The notes under the pieces are model-generated. The model was not told the DNA's origin, did not search any database, and saw nothing but the letters and a program-made list of their open reading frames with translations. A stretch of DNA of 32,535 bases from Nocardia jinanensis (lineage in GTDB: Bacteria > Actinomycetota > Actinomycetes > Mycobacteriales > Mycobacteriaceae). The position numbers were made by a program, and so were the translations under genes. Below are positions 15,710 through 23,524 of this stretch, piece by piece. Positions within the stretch are counted from its first letter, which is position 1, and each line of letters opens with the position of its first letter. The stretch spans positions 1 to 32,535 of the forward strand of contig NZ_BMMH01000042.1 of assembly GCF_014645735.1 (NCBI RefSeq). The letters run 5' to 3'.

Positions 15710-16255
15710 ATGACCGTCGACTCGACGTCGGTCCGTACCGCCGTTCCGGCGAGCACGGACCGGAATTTGTCCTCCGATATCGGCCTGCTGATCCTGCGGG
15801 TGGTGTTCGGCCTACTGTTGGCCGCGCACGGTAGTCAGAAACTCTTCGGCTGGTTCGACGGGCCGGGCCTACGGGCCAACAACGCCGCTTTCGAAGAGAT
15901 GGGTTTCAATCCAGGCAGCTTCTTCGGCACGCTGGCCGGGCTCTGCGAATCCGTGGGTGGACTGCTGCTCGCGCTGGGCGCGCTGTCCCCGCTGGGCGCG
16001 GCCATTGTACTGGGCACCACCATCGTCATCATCAATACGAGCTTCAGCGGCGGGCTGCTCACCGGCGGCGAGGGCTACGAGACGGGCCTGCTCTACGCCA
16101 CTGCCGCGGCCGCCCTGGCGTTCACGGGGCCGGGCCGCTTCTCGGTGGACGGCAATCGCCCGTGGGCTCGCGGCGGAGTGGTCTGGGGTGTGATCGCGGT
16201 GGTGGTCGCCGTGGTTGCCGCGGTGCTCACCCTGATCTTCAAGAGTGTGCTCTGA
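15710..16255 (+). CDS. DoxX family membrane protein
   Basis: This 181-aa protein has four membrane segments (about 25-42, 73-93, 95-118, 150-178). It carries DoxX signatures: ILRVVFGLLLAAHGSQKLFGWF near residues 28-49 and a GLCESVGGLLLALG helix. The family includes subunits of thiol-oxidation and membrane oxidoreductase complexes, and its role in actinobacteria has been linked to oxidative stress. The ATG at 15710 has GAGGGG about 6-8 nt upstream. It lies 95 bp after the permease and has its own upstream palindrome, so it may be a separate unit. The specific function is unknown. Confidence 0.85.
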   Translation: MTVDSTSVRTAVPASTDRNLSSDIGLLILRVVFGLLLAAHGSQKLFGWFDGPGLRANNAAFEEMGFNPGSFFGTLAGLCESVGGLLLALGALSPLGAAIVLGTTIVIINTSFSGGLLTGGEGYETGLLYATAAAALAFTGPGRFSVDGNRPWARGGVVWGVIAVVVAVVAAVLTLIFKSVL

Positions 16256-16434
16256 GCTTTCGGTAGTGGACCGGCGGCGCCGGGGCCCCGTGCGCTCAGC
16301 GGCATCATGAGCTTCCGGAACAGCGGCAGGTCCTGGCCGTAAGTGGCCGCATATCCGGCGCCGGTAGCGCCGGTGCTCACCGACGCGTCGGGGACCGGGG
16401 CTCCGGGCGGACCGCCGGGCGCTCGCACCGTAGG

Positions 16435-16470
16435 CCGGTCCTCGTTTCGTTCCCGCGAACGAAGGTCCGG
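16435..16470. terminator. Candidate bidirectional terminator, doxX / dinG
   Basis: An imperfect hairpin sits directly after the dinG stop codon. Its core pairs TTCGTTC with GAACGAA around a CCGC loop, and it extends outward to CCGG/CCGG. It lies between convergent genes. There is no T tract, so the call is tentative. Confidence 0.4.
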
Positions 16471-18519
16471 TCAGACCGTCGCGGCGGCGGACAGGCGGCG
16501 CAACGCCTCGGCCACCACCTCCGGGTCGGCCGTCTCCCAGTACGGCGGCAGTGACGCCCGCAGGAATCCGCCGTAGCGCGCCGTGGCCAGGCGGGGGTCG
16601 AGGATGGCCACGACCCCGCGGTCGTCGACACTGCGCAGCAACCGCCCCGTGCCCTGGGCGAGGAGAAGCGCCGCGTGACTCGCGGCAACCGTGAGGAACC
16701 CGTTGCCCCCGCGCGATTCGACGGCCCGCTGCCGGGCCGCCAGCAGCGGATCGTCGGGCCGGGGGAACGGGATGCGATCCAGGATCACCAGGCTCAACGA
16801 CGGGCCCGGGACATCCACGCCCTGCCAGAGCGAAAGAGTTCCGAAGAGCGAGGTTTCCGGGTCGTCGGCGAATTTCCGCACCAGGGCGCCGGTGGAGTCC
16901 TCGCCCTGGCACAGGATGGGAGTGTCGAGGCGTTTGCGCAGTACTTCGGTGGCGGCTTTGGCGGCACGCATGGAGGAGAAGAGCCCGAGCGTGCGCCCGC
17001 CCGCGGCGCCGACCAAGCGCTCTATCTCGTCCAGGTAGGCCGGTGGCAGCCCGTCCCGGCCGGGCGCCGGCAGATGCTGGGCGACGTAGAGGATCCCCGA
17101 CTTGGCGTGATCGAACGGCGAACCGACGTCCAGCGAGGTCCAGCGCACGGTATCGGCGTCGTTCGGCGCCTCGGCGCTGTTGGCCGTCGCCGGGTCCACC
17201 CGGCCGCCGGATTGCGGCGGCAGACCCCAGGTGCGGGCGAGGCCGTCGAAATTTCCGCCGATCTGCAGAGTCGCCGAGGTGAGGACGACCGTTGCCGCAC
17301 CGAACAATTGGCTGCGCAGCAGCCCGCCCACGGCCAGCGGCGCCATCCGCAGCGTGCGCCGGGTGACACCGCGGATCTCGTCCGCCGACAACCACACCAC
17401 ATCGCGGCGTACCGCCGGATCGGGTTCGTCGAAGGCGGTGAGCGCGCGGACCGCGCTGTCGTGGATCTCCTCTACCCCGGCGATGGCCATGTTGCGGCCG
17501 GCGGCGGCCTCGGGATCGTTACCGGGACCGCCCGAACCCTGCGGGTTGAGCGCGGTGCGGGCGTTCCAGGCGGCGTCCCGGATCAGCGCCAGCACTCCGC
17601 CGATACCTTCGGGCAGGCTGTCCCAGCGGACCGGCGGCAGCTCGTCGAGCACGCTGTGCCAGGCTTCGGCTGCCTCCTCGAGCCGGTCGACCTCCTGCTC
17701 GTCGATGAGTTTCGCGCAGCGCCGGGCGGCGGTGCTGATGGCGGTGGCGGACAGTTCCGCTGTCGCGATCCCGGTCACCCGGTCGACCAGCTCGTGTGCC
17801 TCGTCCACCACCACCAGATCGTGTTCCGGCAGGACCTGCACGCCGCTGATCGCATCGATCGCCAGGAGGGCGTGGTTGGTGACGACGATATCGGCCTGCG
17901 CGGATTCGGCCCGCGCCCGTTCGGCGAAACAGTCCTGCCCGAACGGGCAGCGGGATTTACCGAGGCATTCGCGCGAGGAGACGCTGACCTGCCGCCAGGC
18001 CCGATCGCCGACGCCCGGCGTGAGTTCGTCGCGGTCGCCGGTCTCGGTATCGGAGGCCCATTCGTTGAGCCGTTTCACTTCGCGGCCGAGCCGCGAGACC
18101 GCGAACGCGTCGAACAGTTCGGCCTCGGCGGGTTCCTCCGGGATCGCGCTATTGATCTTGTTCAGGCACAGGTAGTTGTTGCGCCCCTTGAGGATCGCGA
18201 ACTCCGGCGTACGGCCCAGCGGTTTCGTCAGCGCCTCGGCCAGGCGGGGGAGATCCCGGTCCACCAGCTGGCGCTGTAGCGCGATGGTCGCCGTGGAGAT
18301 CACCACCGTGCGACCGGTGCGCACCGCGTACCGCAGGCTGGGCACCAGGTATGCGAGCGATTTCCCGGTGCCGGTCCCGGCCTGTACGGCGAGATGCTCC
18401 TTGTTCTGGATGGCATTGTCCACCGCCGCGGCCATCGTCATCTGACCCGGGCGTTCCTTGCCGCCGAGCGCGGTCACAGCGTTCGCCAGCAGGTCTGATA
18501 CGGGCGGGAGTTCGGGCAC
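16471..18519 (-). CDS. dinG: DinG-type Fe-S ATP-dependent DNA helicase
   Basis: The 682-aa superfamily 2 helicase is of the XPD/DinG class, 5'-3' helicases that resolve D-loops, R-loops and related structures. Walker A is G48-S54 (AGTGTGKS) and the DEAH box is D239-H242 (VVVDEAHEL). Four cysteines between them, C118, C185, C191 and C197, are spaced to bind a 4Fe-4S cluster. The C-terminal helicase motifs appear as GTLSLWQGVDVPG and a QGTGRLLRS motif VI. The GTG at 18519 is supported by TAGGCT 6 nt upstream. It corresponds to M. tuberculosis Rv1329c. It is monocistronic and divergent from the dehydrogenase gene. Confidence 0.94.
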   Translation of the reverse strand: MPELPPVSDLLANAVTALGGKERPGQMTMAAAVDNAIQNKEHLAVQAGTGTGKSLAYLVPSLRYAVRTGRTVVISTATIALQRQLVDRDLPRLAEALTKPLGRTPEFAILKGRNNYLCLNKINSAIPEEPAEAELFDAFAVSRLGREVKRLNEWASDTETGDRDELTPGVGDRAWRQVSVSSRECLGKSRCPFGQDCFAERARAESAQADIVVTNHALLAIDAISGVQVLPEHDLVVVDEAHELVDRVTGIATAELSATAISTAARRCAKLIDEQEVDRLEEAAEAWHSVLDELPPVRWDSLPEGIGGVLALIRDAAWNARTALNPQGSGGPGNDPEAAAGRNMAIAGVEEIHDSAVRALTAFDEPDPAVRRDVVWLSADEIRGVTRRTLRMAPLAVGGLLRSQLFGAATVVLTSATLQIGGNFDGLARTWGLPPQSGGRVDPATANSAEAPNDADTVRWTSLDVGSPFDHAKSGILYVAQHLPAPGRDGLPPAYLDEIERLVGAAGGRTLGLFSSMRAAKAATEVLRKRLDTPILCQGEDSTGALVRKFADDPETSLFGTLSLWQGVDVPGPSLSLVILDRIPFPRPDDPLLAARQRAVESRGGNGFLTVAASHAALLLAQGTGRLLRSVDDRGVVAILDPRLATARYGGFLRASLPPYWETADPEVVAEALRRLSAAATV

Positions 18520-18525
18520 TCGGGC

Positions 18526-18531
18526 AGCCTA
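18526..18531 (-). promoter_or_regulatory. -10 hexamer of dinG, predicted leaderless
   Basis: On the minus strand TAGGCT ends 6 nt before the GTG at 18519, and no ribosome binding site is present. Confidence 0.5.
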
Positions 18532-18620
18532 CTGCGCCGCACCGACAGCTGTGCGCCCAGTCGCGAACCGGCCTGTCCTTCCCACTGGACACCGGAGGCC
18601 GTACCGCTCTTCCCACCGAT

Positions 18621-18636
18621 CTTACTCAGAAGTAAG
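18621..18636. promoter_or_regulatory. Operator-like inverted repeat overlapping the SDR promoter
   Basis: CTTACT-CAGA-AGTAAG is a perfect 6-bp inverted repeat with a 4-nt spacer. It overlaps the TAAGGT -10 hexamer at 18633-18638. TTACTnnnnAGTAA half-sites are typical of actinobacterial TetR-family operators, so a regulator bound here would block transcription. No TetR gene lies in the window. Confidence 0.5.
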
Positions 18637-18638
18637 GT
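18633..18638 (+). promoter_or_regulatory. -10 hexamer of the SDR gene, predicted leaderless
   Basis: TAAGGT ends 6 nt before the ATG at 18645 and shares four bases with the right arm of the operator-like repeat. Confidence 0.5.
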
Positions 18639-18644
18639 CGGGTC

Positions 18645-19520
18645 ATGGCGTGGAAACCTGATCAGATTGCCGACCAGCGCGGGCGCACCTTCGTTGTCAC
18701 CGGAGCCAACGGCGGGCTCGGTGCCGAGACCACCAAGGTACTCGCTGGGAAAGGGGCCACCGTGGTGCTGGCCTGCCGCAACACCGAGAAGGCGCAGCAG
18801 ATCGCCGACTCCATCGGCGGTGATCTCCGGGTGCGTCGGCTGGATCTGGCCGATCTGTCCTCGGTCCGGGAATTCGCCGACGCGACCGATGAATTCGATG
18901 TACTCGTCAACAACGCCGGTCTGATGAACGTGCCGTTCTCGCGGACCACCGACGGTTTCGAAACCCAGTTCGGGGTGAACCATCTCGGTCACTTCGCGCT
19001 GACCGGGCTGCTGCTGGACCGGATGCGCGACCGCGTGGTGACGCTGGCCAGTATCGCCCACAAGCAGACCCCCAAGTTCTGGGTCGACGACCTGAACTAC
19101 GAGCACCGGCGCTACCAGCGCAACCTGGCCTACGCCCAGGCCAAACTGTCCAACCTGATGTTCGCGCGTGAACTCCAGCGCCGGCTGGGAGCGGCCGGAT
19201 CCGCGAAACGCTCCTACGGAGTGCACCCGGGCGTCTCGGCGACCGAACTGTTCACCCGCACCGAGACTCCGCTGGACTGGGTCAGTAAGCCGGTCATCAA
19301 GCTGATCGGGCACGCCCCGGCGAAAGCCGCGCATTCGACACTGTTCGCCGCCACCACTCCGGATGCCGACCCGGAAACGTACTGGGGCCCGACCCGGCTG
19401 TTCCAGTCGCAGGGACCGGTGGAGGCGTCGCCGTCGACCCGTCTGTCCAAGAACACCGAACTGTGGCGGCGGCTGTGGGAGGAATCCGAGCGTCTCACCG
19501 GGGTCGCCTACAAGTTCTGA
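18645..19520 (+). CDS. Short-chain dehydrogenase/reductase
   Basis: The 291-aa SDR has a Rossmann fold. The cofactor motif is TGANGGLG (19-26), followed by NNAG (89-92), the N112 helix (VNHLGHF), S136 and the catalytic pair Y163/K167 (YAQAK). R45 after beta-2 (ACRN) favours NADP(H). The family resembles the WW-domain-oxidoreductase/retinol-dehydrogenase-like SDRs common in mycobacteria. The substrate is unknown. It has its own promoter overlapped by an operator-like palindrome, so it is probably regulated, perhaps by a TetR protein responding to a hydrophobic ligand (inference). Confidence 0.9.
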   Translation: MAWKPDQIADQRGRTFVVTGANGGLGAETTKVLAGKGATVVLACRNTEKAQQIADSIGGDLRVRRLDLADLSSVREFADATDEFDVLVNNAGLMNVPFSRTTDGFETQFGVNHLGHFALTGLLLDRMRDRVVTLASIAHKQTPKFWVDDLNYEHRRYQRNLAYAQAKLSNLMFARELQRRLGAAGSAKRSYGVHPGVSATELFTRTETPLDWVSKPVIKLIGHAPAKAAHSTLFAATTPDADPETYWGPTRLFQSQGPVEASPSTRLSKNTELWRRLWEESERLTGVAYKF

Positions 19521-19581
19521 CCGGCGCCGATACCGGCGGCCGCGATACCCACCTCACACTACGGTCCGTGTAGTAGACGGG

Positions 19582-19587
19582 TACCGT
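19582..19587 (+). promoter_or_regulatory. -10 hexamer of the LprD-like gene, predicted leaderless
   Basis: TACCGT ends 7 nt before the GTG at 19595. This spacing favours GTG 19595 over GTG 19586, which would overlap the hexamer. Confidence 0.5.
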
Positions 19588-19594
19588 GGTAGCC

Positions 19595-20125
19595 GTGTCC
19601 GCAACAGCTCGTCGCACCGTGCACCGCCCGGCCCTGATCGTCCTGGTGGTCGTGCTGGCACTGGCCGCGCTGCTCCTGGGCTGGTGGCAGTGGGAGCGGT
19701 TCTCCTCGGCCAGCGGTACGGCACAGAACCTCGGGTACGCGCTGCAATGGCCGTTGTTCGCGGGGTTCGCCCTGTACGCCTACTTCCGGTTCGTGCGGTT
19801 GGAACAGGAGTCCGGCGGCGCGGGGGAGCCCGGCGGTGCCACCGGCGTGCCCGCGGAGGCGGATGCGCCGGCCGGACCGGAAGGCACGGTGGACGTAGCC
19901 GCTTCGCGCGCGAAGACCGGACTGTTCGCCGGCCGGCGCAGTGCCCCGGCGTACGCCCCGCGTGAGATTCCGGCCGGTTTCCTGCCCGAACGTCCACACG
20001 CCGCCCAGGACGACGACCCTGTGCTCGCCGAATACAACAGCTACCTGGCCCGCCTGAATGCCGACGACGGCGCCACGGGCCGCCCGGCGGGCAGGGCCCG
20101 CGAAACCGAGAGGAGCGCGGGTTGA
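19595..20125 (+). CDS. LprD-like membrane protein, not a lipoprotein here
   Basis: This 176-aa protein has two membrane segments (about 12-30 and 48-65), with LLGWWQWERFSSASGT and NLGYALQWPLFAGFALYAY between and in them. The rest is a disordered Gly/Ala/Pro-rich tail ending in a conserved-looking EYNSYLARLNADD near 148-160. It resembles M. tuberculosis LprD (Rv1343c) as I remember it, which is annotated as a lipoprotein. I see no cysteine in this protein, so it cannot be lipidated. It overlaps the next gene by 4 bp, and that gene is the Rv1342c-like DUF3817 protein, a conserved pair. Function is unknown. Confidence 0.75.
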   Translation: MSATARRTVHRPALIVLVVVLALAALLLGWWQWERFSSASGTAQNLGYALQWPLFAGFALYAYFRFVRLEQESGGAGEPGGATGVPAEADAPAGPEGTVDVAASRAKTGLFAGRRSAPAYAPREIPAGFLPERPHAAQDDDPVLAEYNSYLARLNADDGATGRPAGRARETERSAG

Positions 20126-20490
20126 CCGCGAGCGAGAACGCCACCACCACACCCGAGGCCGGCGCCGCCGCGCCCACCGGCGACCGGCGGACCGCTGGAG
20201 CGCTGCTGCGCTACCGCGTCCTGGCCTGGGTCACCGGCCTGTGGCTGCTGTTCCTCACCGCCGAGATGATCGCCAAATACGGGTTCGGCGTGGACACCCC
20301 GAGTTGGATCGCGGTGGTGCACGGCTGGGCGTACTTCATCTACCTGATCCTCACCGCCGATCTGGCAGTGAAGGTCCGCTGGCCGATAAAACGCACCGTC
20401 GGCACGCTGCTCGCGGGCACGATCCCGCTGCTGTCGTTCTTCGTCGAGCATCGCAACACCCAGCAGGTCAAGCGGGACTTCGGGGTCTGA
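20122..20490 (+). CDS. DUF3817 integral membrane protein (second copy)
   Basis: The 122-aa protein has an Ala/Thr-rich N-terminus and about three membrane segments (roughly 33-52, 62-82, 90-108). It has the DUF3817 pattern: RYRVLAWVTGLWLLFLTAEMI, a KYGFG motif, and VHGWAYFIYLI corresponding to VHGAVFILF in the first copy. It starts with TTG at 20122, overlapping the upstream stop by 4 bp, with AGGAG at 20111-20115. This implies translational coupling to the LprD-like gene. It is convergent with rdgB, 10 bp away. Function is unknown. Confidence 0.85.
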   Translation: MTASENATTTPEAGAAAPTGDRRTAGALLRYRVLAWVTGLWLLFLTAEMIAKYGFGVDTPSWIAVVHGWAYFIYLILTADLAVKVRWPIKRTVGTLLAGTIPLLSFFVEHRNTQQVKRDFGV

Positions 20491-20500
20491 CCGAGCCGCG

Positions 20501-21109
20501 CTAGCCCGCCAGCGCCGCGAGCGCCGGGAGCAGCTGCGCCAGCGCGCGACCACGATGTGAGGCCCCGTCCTTCTCGGCCGGGGTGAGCTGCGCGGCGCTG
20601 AGTTGCCCGCCGTCGGGGTGGAACAGCGGGTCGTAACCGAAACCGCCGTCACCCTGCGGCTCCCTGGCCAGGGTTCCCGGCCATTCACCGCGCACCACGA
20701 TCTCCGCACCGGCCGGGATCACCAGTGCGCACGCGGAGACGAAACTGGCGCCCCGGCGCTCGTCCGGTGTATCGGACAGTTGCGCCAGCAACAGCGTGTT
20801 GTTCGCGGCATCGTCGCCATGTCGGCCCGCCCAGCGCGCCGACAGCACCCCCGGCATCCCGTTGAGCGCGTCGACCGCGATCCCGGAATCATCGGCGATA
20901 CACGGCAACCGCGTGGCACGCGCCCCGTCACGTGCCTTGGCCAGCGCGTTCTCCTCGAAGGTCGCGCCTGTTTCCGGTGCCTCCGGGTACTCCGGCACAT
21001 CGTCGAGCCCGACGATTTCCAGGCCCGCCACCCCGGCGTCGGCCAGGATGCGGCGCAGTTCGGTCAGTTTCTTGGCATTGCGGCTGGCGAGCAGAACCCG
21101 GCGCGTCAT
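20501..21109 (-). CDS. rdgB: Non-canonical purine NTP pyrophosphatase (XTP/dITP)
   Basis: The 202-aa HAM1/RdgB protein hydrolyses dITP, XTP and dXTP to monophosphates, keeping deaminated purines out of DNA and RNA. Conserved parts are SRNAKKLTEL (9-18, substrate phosphate binding), TFEENALAKA (50-59), ADDSGIAVDAL (72-82) and GFGYDPLF (156-163). The ATG at 21109 is chosen over a longer reading to 21202, since it gives the family N-terminus and overlaps the rph stop by one base (TAATG). Such an overlap means translational coupling with rph. It is the last gene of the minus-strand run. Confidence 0.95.
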   Translation of the reverse strand: MTRRVLLASRNAKKLTELRRILADAGVAGLEIVGLDDVPEYPEAPETGATFEENALAKARDGARATRLPCIADDSGIAVDALNGMPGVLSARWAGRHGDDAANNTLLLAQLSDTPDERRGASFVSACALVIPAGAEIVVRGEWPGTLAREPQGDGGFGYDPLFHPDGGQLSAAQLTPAEKDGASHRGRALAQLLPALAALAG

Positions 21110-21882
21110 TACTTCTTCTTCGAGTTCTCGGCGGCCTCCGGCAGCACGCCCGGATAGGGCAGGGCCAGCGCCTCCTTCTGCACGGTGAACAGCTGCTCGC
21201 AACCGGCCAATGCCGAGTCGAGCAATTTGTCGAGGGTGGACCGTGGGAAGGTCGCGCCTTCACCGGTGCCCTGGATCTCCACCAATGTCCCGGTATCGGT
21301 GGCCACCACGTTCATATCGACCTCGGCGCGGGAATCCTCCTCGTAGGGAAGATCGAGCCGGACCCGGCCGTCCACCACACCGACACTGACCGCGGCGATT
21401 CCGCAGGAGATCGGCTGCGGATCGGCCAGGCCGCCGGCCGCGCCGAGATAGGTGACCGCATCCGCCAGTGCCACATATGCGCCGGTGATCGCGGCTGTCC
21501 GGGTGCCGCCGTCGGCCTGCAGTACATCGCAATCGACGGCGATGGTGTTCTCGCCGATGGCGGCGAGGTCGATACAGGCCCGCAGGGAGCGGCCGACCAA
21601 ACGGCTGATCTCCTGGGTGCGTCCGCCGACCTTGCCCTTGACCGATTCCCGGCCGCTGCGAGTATGTGTGGCGGCCGGCAGCATCGCGTACTCGGCGGTC
21701 AGCCAGCCCAGGCCCGATTCGCGCCGCCACGGTGGCACACCCTCGGTGACGCTGGCCGTGCACATCACCCGGGTCTGCCCGAACTCCACCAGCACCGAAC
21801 CTGCCGGGTGCGTGGTGAAACCTCGAGTTATCCGTACCTCGCGGAGTTCGTCGTCCGCCCTGCCATCGGCTCGTCTCGACAC
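21109..21882 (-). CDS. rph: Ribonuclease PH
   Basis: The 257-aa phosphorolytic 3'-5' exoribonuclease trims tRNA 3' ends. The N-terminus matches the family (MSRRADGRADDELR, then RITRGFT). MLPAATHTR (68-76) and the phosphate-binding GGTRTAAITGA (125-135) are intact. The tail ends NSKKK. The GTG at 21882 is chosen over the longer reading to 21948 because it matches the family start and TACGCT ends 6 nt upstream. It lies 46 bp after the phosphodiesterase gene and overlaps rdgB by one base. Confidence 0.95.
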   Translation of the reverse strand: MSRRADGRADDELREVRITRGFTTHPAGSVLVEFGQTRVMCTASVTEGVPPWRRESGLGWLTAEYAMLPAATHTRSGRESVKGKVGGRTQEISRLVGRSLRACIDLAAIGENTIAVDCDVLQADGGTRTAAITGAYVALADAVTYLGAAGGLADPQPISCGIAAVSVGVVDGRVRLDLPYEEDSRAEVDMNVVATDTGTLVEIQGTGEGATFPRSTLDKLLDSALAGCEQLFTVQKEALALPYPGVLPEAAENSKKK

Positions 21883-21888
21883 GGGCTC

Positions 21889-21894
21889 AGCGTA
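21889..21894 (-). promoter_or_regulatory. Possible internal -10 hexamer of rph-rdgB
   Basis: On the minus strand TACGCT ends 6 nt before the rph GTG. It lies in the 46-bp gap after the phosphodiesterase gene, so rph-rdgB could have its own leaderless transcript inside the operon. Confidence 0.4.
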
Positions 21895-21928
21895 GTGGGT
21901 ACCCGTGCCGGGACATGCCTGGGGCGGT

Positions 21929-22693
21929 CTAGAGGTCGAAGGTCTCACCAGGGGTCACCGCGTGCACCGGCCCGGCGAACGCGGCCTTGGCCTCGGCGAT
22001 GACATCTTCACGGGAGGTCCACGGCGGGATATGGGTGAGCAGCAGTTCCCCGACCTCGGCCTCGGCGGCGATCCGGCCGGCTTCGGTACCCGAAAGGTGG
22101 ACGCCCGCAGGGCGATTGGCCGGATCGTGGGTCCACGACGCTTCGGCCATGAGGACATCGGCGCCCTGGGCCAGTTCCTGTACGGCCGGACAGACCGCGG
22201 TATCACCGGTGTAGACGAAGGTGCGGCCCGTCGCGGTGACGATCCGCAGACCGTAGGACTCCGGCGGATGGAACATGCGCCGCGCGGTGATGGTGTGCCC
22301 GGGCCCGAACTCCGCCGCCTCGCCCTCGGCCCACGGGCGGAAGTCGATCACATCGGACCAGTCGTCGCAGTCCCCGCCGATCTCGGCCGAGGCGTTGCCG
22401 ATACGCAGCGGCGCGTCCGACGGGCCGCGTACGATCGCTTTCCCGGTGGGGGGAGAAGGGTGGTAACGCCGCCACACGAGGAGACCGGGAAGGTCGAGGC
22501 AGTGATCGGCGTGCAGGTGGGTGAGGAAGATGTCGACCTCACCCGGATCGGCGAAACGCTGCAGCGCACCGAGGATGCCCGGACCGAAATCGATGACGAC
22601 CGGCGACATGTCCGGACCGGTCAGCAGATAACCCGACGCGGGGGAATCCGGGCCGGACACACTGCCCGAGCACCCGAGGACGGTGAGGCGCAT
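21929..22693 (-). CDS. Metallo-beta-lactamase-fold cyclic nucleotide phosphodiesterase (Rv1339-like)
   Basis: The 254-aa protein has the metallo-beta-lactamase fold. The metal site HxHxDH is H59-H64 (LTHLHADHCLD), with a later D in VYTGDTA and a terminal histidine in LLLTHIPPW. Its M. tuberculosis equivalent Rv1339 is described as an atypical class II cAMP phosphodiesterase; older labels call it RNase Z-like. The ATG at 22693 gives the family start MRLTVLGCSGS, and CAGCAT ends 6 nt upstream. It is placed between the rhomboid gene and rph. In M. tuberculosis murI lies between it and the rhomboid, but here only 69 bp remain. Confidence 0.88.
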   Translation of the reverse strand: MRLTVLGCSGSVSGPDSPASGYLLTGPDMSPVVIDFGPGILGALQRFADPGEVDIFLTHLHADHCLDLPGLLVWRRYHPSPPTGKAIVRGPSDAPLRIGNASAEIGGDCDDWSDVIDFRPWAEGEAAEFGPGHTITARRMFHPPESYGLRIVTATGRTFVYTGDTAVCPAVQELAQGADVLMAEASWTHDPANRPAGVHLSGTEAGRIAAEAEVGELLLTHIPPWTSREDVIAEAKAAFAGPVHAVTPGETFDL

Positions 22694-22699
22694 GTCACC

Positions 22700-22705
22700 A
22701 TGCTG
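22700..22705 (-). promoter_or_regulatory. Possible internal -10-like hexamer of the phosphodiesterase gene
   Basis: On the minus strand CAGCAT ends 6 nt before the ATG at 22693. It matches nANNNT only, so it is weak on its own and is listed for its spacing. Confidence 0.3.
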
Positions 22706-22762
22706 CCACGATGTTTCCCGACTCAAGACCGCATCCCCCGAAAATACTGGCCGCGCCCACGG

Positions 22763-23482
22763 TCACCGGGGTGGGACGAGTGGCCCGGTGCGGAGTTGAC
22801 GGCGGTGTCGACGTTCATCACTGGAGAGTACCCACCCGGCGAACAGTCCACCCATAGCGCCGAAAAGGTGTCCCTGCCAGGATATTCCGTCTTGACCCGG
22901 CAGTACTCCCCACAGCAGTGAGCCGTAGAGAACCAGGACCACCAGCCCCAGCACGATCTGTCCGATCTGCCGGGCGAACCAGCCCCGGCAGATGAGGTAG
23001 GTGAGCCAGCCGAACACCAGCGAAGACGCACCGACGTGCACGGTGTTCTCGCCGCCGGTCAGCCAGGTGCCCACACCGGCGACGATCCACACGATCGCGG
23101 TGGCGGCCAGGCCACGGCGGATACCGGTGGCGAGGGTCAGGAAGAAGAGGATCAGCACGGGCAGGGTATTGCCGATCAGATGGTCCCAGCCGTGGTGCAG
23201 CAGCGGCGCGAAGGCGATCCCGTCCAGACCGTCGACCTCGCGGGGCTCGATCCCCAGCGTCCGGTCGACCGAGAAGTCGATCATCGCGTCGACGACCTCG
23301 ATCAGATACAGCACGATCAGGAATGCCACGGCCAGGATCCCGGCCCGCGACCAGGTGCGACGAGTCGCGGCGAACCGCCCCGCGGCCGGCCCGCCGGTGG
23401 CCGGTCCACCACCCTGTTGTGGTCGGAGTGCGGCGATACGGTCGGGGTCGAACGATGCCCCCAGCGGTGCACCACCGGTCAT
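22763..23482 (-). CDS. Rhomboid family intramembrane serine protease
   Basis: The 239-aa protein has about six membrane segments after a soluble N-terminus of about 45 residues. The rhomboid HxxxN motif is H101-N105 (HHGWDHLIGN). The catalytic serine is S153 in HVGASSLVFGW (GxSx), and the histidine is H205 in SWQGHLFGAMGG. All catalytic parts are present, so it should be active. It corresponds to Rv1337. The ATG at 23482 has AAGGAG 7 nt upstream. It lies 42 bp after cysM. The substrate is unknown. Confidence 0.9.
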   Translation of the reverse strand: MTGGAPLGASFDPDRIAALRPQQGGGPATGGPAAGRFAATRRTWSRAGILAVAFLIVLYLIEVVDAMIDFSVDRTLGIEPREVDGLDGIAFAPLLHHGWDHLIGNTLPVLILFFLTLATGIRRGLAATAIVWIVAGVGTWLTGGENTVHVGASSLVFGWLTYLICRGWFARQIGQIVLGLVVLVLYGSLLWGVLPGQDGISWQGHLFGAMGGLFAGWVLSSDERRHRRQLRTGPLVPPR

Positions 23483-23524
23483 GGCGATCTCCTTGTTCTC
23501 GGCGGCACCTTCGGCGCCGATAAC

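Noticed and set aside
23495..23520. GGCGGCACC-ttc-GGCGCCGA hairpin between cysM and the rhomboid gene, similar to the second hairpin of the repeat
   Set aside because: Only the short stem is alike; the rest of the repeat is absent and the genes look co-transcribed, so I do not count it as a copy.
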